From contig LS997566.1 of assembly GCA_000469685.2 (NCBI GenBank), forward strand, positions 37,240,420 through 37,304,419: 64,000 nt of DNA. Reading direction: 5' to 3'. The position numbers and the translations under genes are program-made. Source of the DNA: Haemonchus contortus (lineage: Eukaryota; Nematoda; Chromadorea; Rhabditida; Trichostrongylidae). Shown here piece after piece: positions 62,431 through 64,000 of this stretch (position 1 is its first letter; each line of letters starts with the position of its first letter). Under the pieces are notes generated by a model. That model ran no database searches, was not told the origin of the DNA, and saw only the letters and a list, made by a program, of their open reading frames with translations.

Positions 62431-64000
62431 GGATTCCTCACATCTACATCTTCTACACACTTCTATACGGAGATTTTTTTGCGGAATCACGCGAGTGTGT
62501 CAAATTGGAGTTGCTTCTGACGCTGTGTGAACCAAGTTACGAACTCCTGCGATCCCTCAGCACGTATTGTGGACCTATGGAGATTGGGAAAGTAAAGAAG
62601 GGAGGAAGGTTGCCACTGTAAAGAGGGAACGCTTCACCGCGACGCTAGACCCTGAGCTAGCTAAATCACAAATTCCATACAAAAGGAAGAATATCGGAAG
62701 AGCCTTCCCATTTCTGCCTGGAAGTGAAATGGAAAAAATCGATAGTCGTTTTCGCATGAAATGGCGAAAATGTGAAAGCTGCAAATAATAATTTTTAAAA
62801 TTCGGCTTAGCGGAATATTTTCGTCATCATTGAGATGCCCTGGTGGGCCGGCAGTTGACGATCATCAGCTTCATTGGATCATCACTCCTGTTTCTCCGGA
62901 ACTGAGCATGAGTTTGCTATTAGTTGGGATCCAGTTGGCTCCCCGATGACCACTGCCATTGAATCCTACTGTCCATCTTGAGTCTCTTTCTGTGGCTGTG
63001 TGTGATTAAGTGGTGGGTAAGTTCGACTCCTTCATCATGACCGCGGGCGACGTCGAATTCACATTCTTTTTTTACGATTTCTTTCAGTACCAGTATTTCA
63101 TGTCTTCTCATCTTTTGCTTTCTTCATTCGCATTCTGAAAATGAAGTAAATTAAGGAAATATCCTGGGTTGTAAATAAAATACTTTCGGCAGAGCTGAAA
63201 TAAGAAAATGAACGTCGTAGCTTTGGGACTGAGTAATGAGGAACAATTCATGTGAAGGAAGCTATGAAGGAAGCTATCGAAAGAAAGAACGAGCTACACT
63301 AACATGGAACGGAAGGTATAGGAAAACTCAACACTATAAAGCTTTGAAATCAAAAAAAAAACCAGAAAGAAATGAAAGGATGGGGGAGTAAGGGGTGCAC
63401 GGCTAGGTGGCGTGAAATGAATACGGGCGGTCCGGTTCATGAATTGAGACATCGACCCGCCGTTACCTATCTGACCTATAACTACGATGAAAGATATACA
63501 TCTAACAATTTTTTTTTTGCAGAAAGTGATGATTTTCTCCTGATGCCGGGTTCATTCCCGATAATGGAATGCCGCGGGAGGTCTCTCGAAAGACAGACAC
63601 GTTTCTGAAACTCTGACTGCTGGCATTCCTTTTGATTCGCAAATATCTCTCGTAAAATCAGATTTGCCATCACTGAGAAACTTTTAAACCCGAAACCAGA
63701 AACCAGAAGCCCAGAGACCTTCGAATAACCCTGTGGAATCACTCGCTCTATTAGAACGAAGTGAATTTGGTTACTTCATTAGTTTCATGGACTGGAATCA
63801 TTTCAAAAAAAGTAGTAGTAGCTGAGCAACGACCTGAGATAATCGTTCGACTTTTGCAATGAACACTCCCATGAGTAATTGAGGCCTCCTCTCTTTCATT
63901 CTTTGATCGTTTATTTTTCAATTTTCAAAAACGACCATCCTTCTGCGAGATTCTGGTTTGCTTGCCACTACCTACATAGTGATAAACACATTTCTCGATG
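62431..64000. other. No gene recognised
   Basis: The frame at 62567-62788 (plus, ending KWRKCESCK) has a basic, protein-like composition and could be an exon of an unidentified gene, but it has no motif or clear splice borders. The remaining sequence to the window end shows nothing I can name. Confidence 0.3.

Noticed and set aside
61637..62530. 297-codon plus-strand frame
   Set aside because: It is the antisense of the degenerate LINE at 61191-62430. Its composition follows the RT coding strand and it has no motif of its own.

Overview
The window is nematode nuclear DNA, most likely from a strongylid or hookworm-type worm. The evidence is short introns with the nematode TTTCAG-type acceptor, many small exons, AATAAA signals close to stop codons, and the mix of RTE-clade LINEs, mariner and Tc1-like elements. 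There are no operons, ribosome binding sites, tRNAs, rRNAs or CRISPR arrays. The species is inference; the exon structures are read directly from the sequence.

Region 1 (about 2.1-21.5 kb) holds the only convincing host genes: three tandem plus-strand paralogues of the CHK/DUF1679 kinase-like family (choline/ecdysteroid/aminoglycoside-kinase fold). I rebuilt 11 coding exons in each. Exons 1-10 have the same lengths and phases in all three genes (147, 81, 117, 72, 123, 114, 133, 101, 162 and 114 nt) and only the last exon varies (102-108 nt). The predicted proteins are 421, 423 and 421 residues. All keep the HGD catalytic motif, the following Asn and the DYQ metal-binding motif. A 3' splice acceptor lies 3-5 nt before the ATG in each copy, which suggests SL trans-splicing or an upstream 5' exon. 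A decayed fourth copy lies between genes 1 and 2, and a gypsy-type gag fragment sits in intron 1 of gene 2.

Region 2 (21.5-27 kb) is gene-poor, with old repeats. Region 3 (27.0-30.4 kb) is a near full-length but frame-broken RTE-clade LINE bounded by a 13-bp target duplication. Region 4 (30.5-46 kb) is a tandem array of three complex units of roughly 4-4.5 kb. Each opens with a CA-rich microsatellite and carries three diverged copies of a conserved core of about 190 bp. Younger elements have landed in individual units: a 5'-truncated LINE, two foldback MITEs and a composite mariner. For three of the four, sister units preserve an empty site.

Region 5 (46-64 kb) is mostly unannotated. It contains another foldback MITE, a 35-bp minisatellite, an inverted pair of a zinc-finger-like gene fragment that shares a small intron, a minus-strand run of tandem exon-like units, and a third, internally deleted LINE.

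The kinase-like cluster is the coherent functional unit. Gene duplication with strict exon conservation, followed by intron growth through transposon capture, describes it best. The tandem array is the least explained structure.
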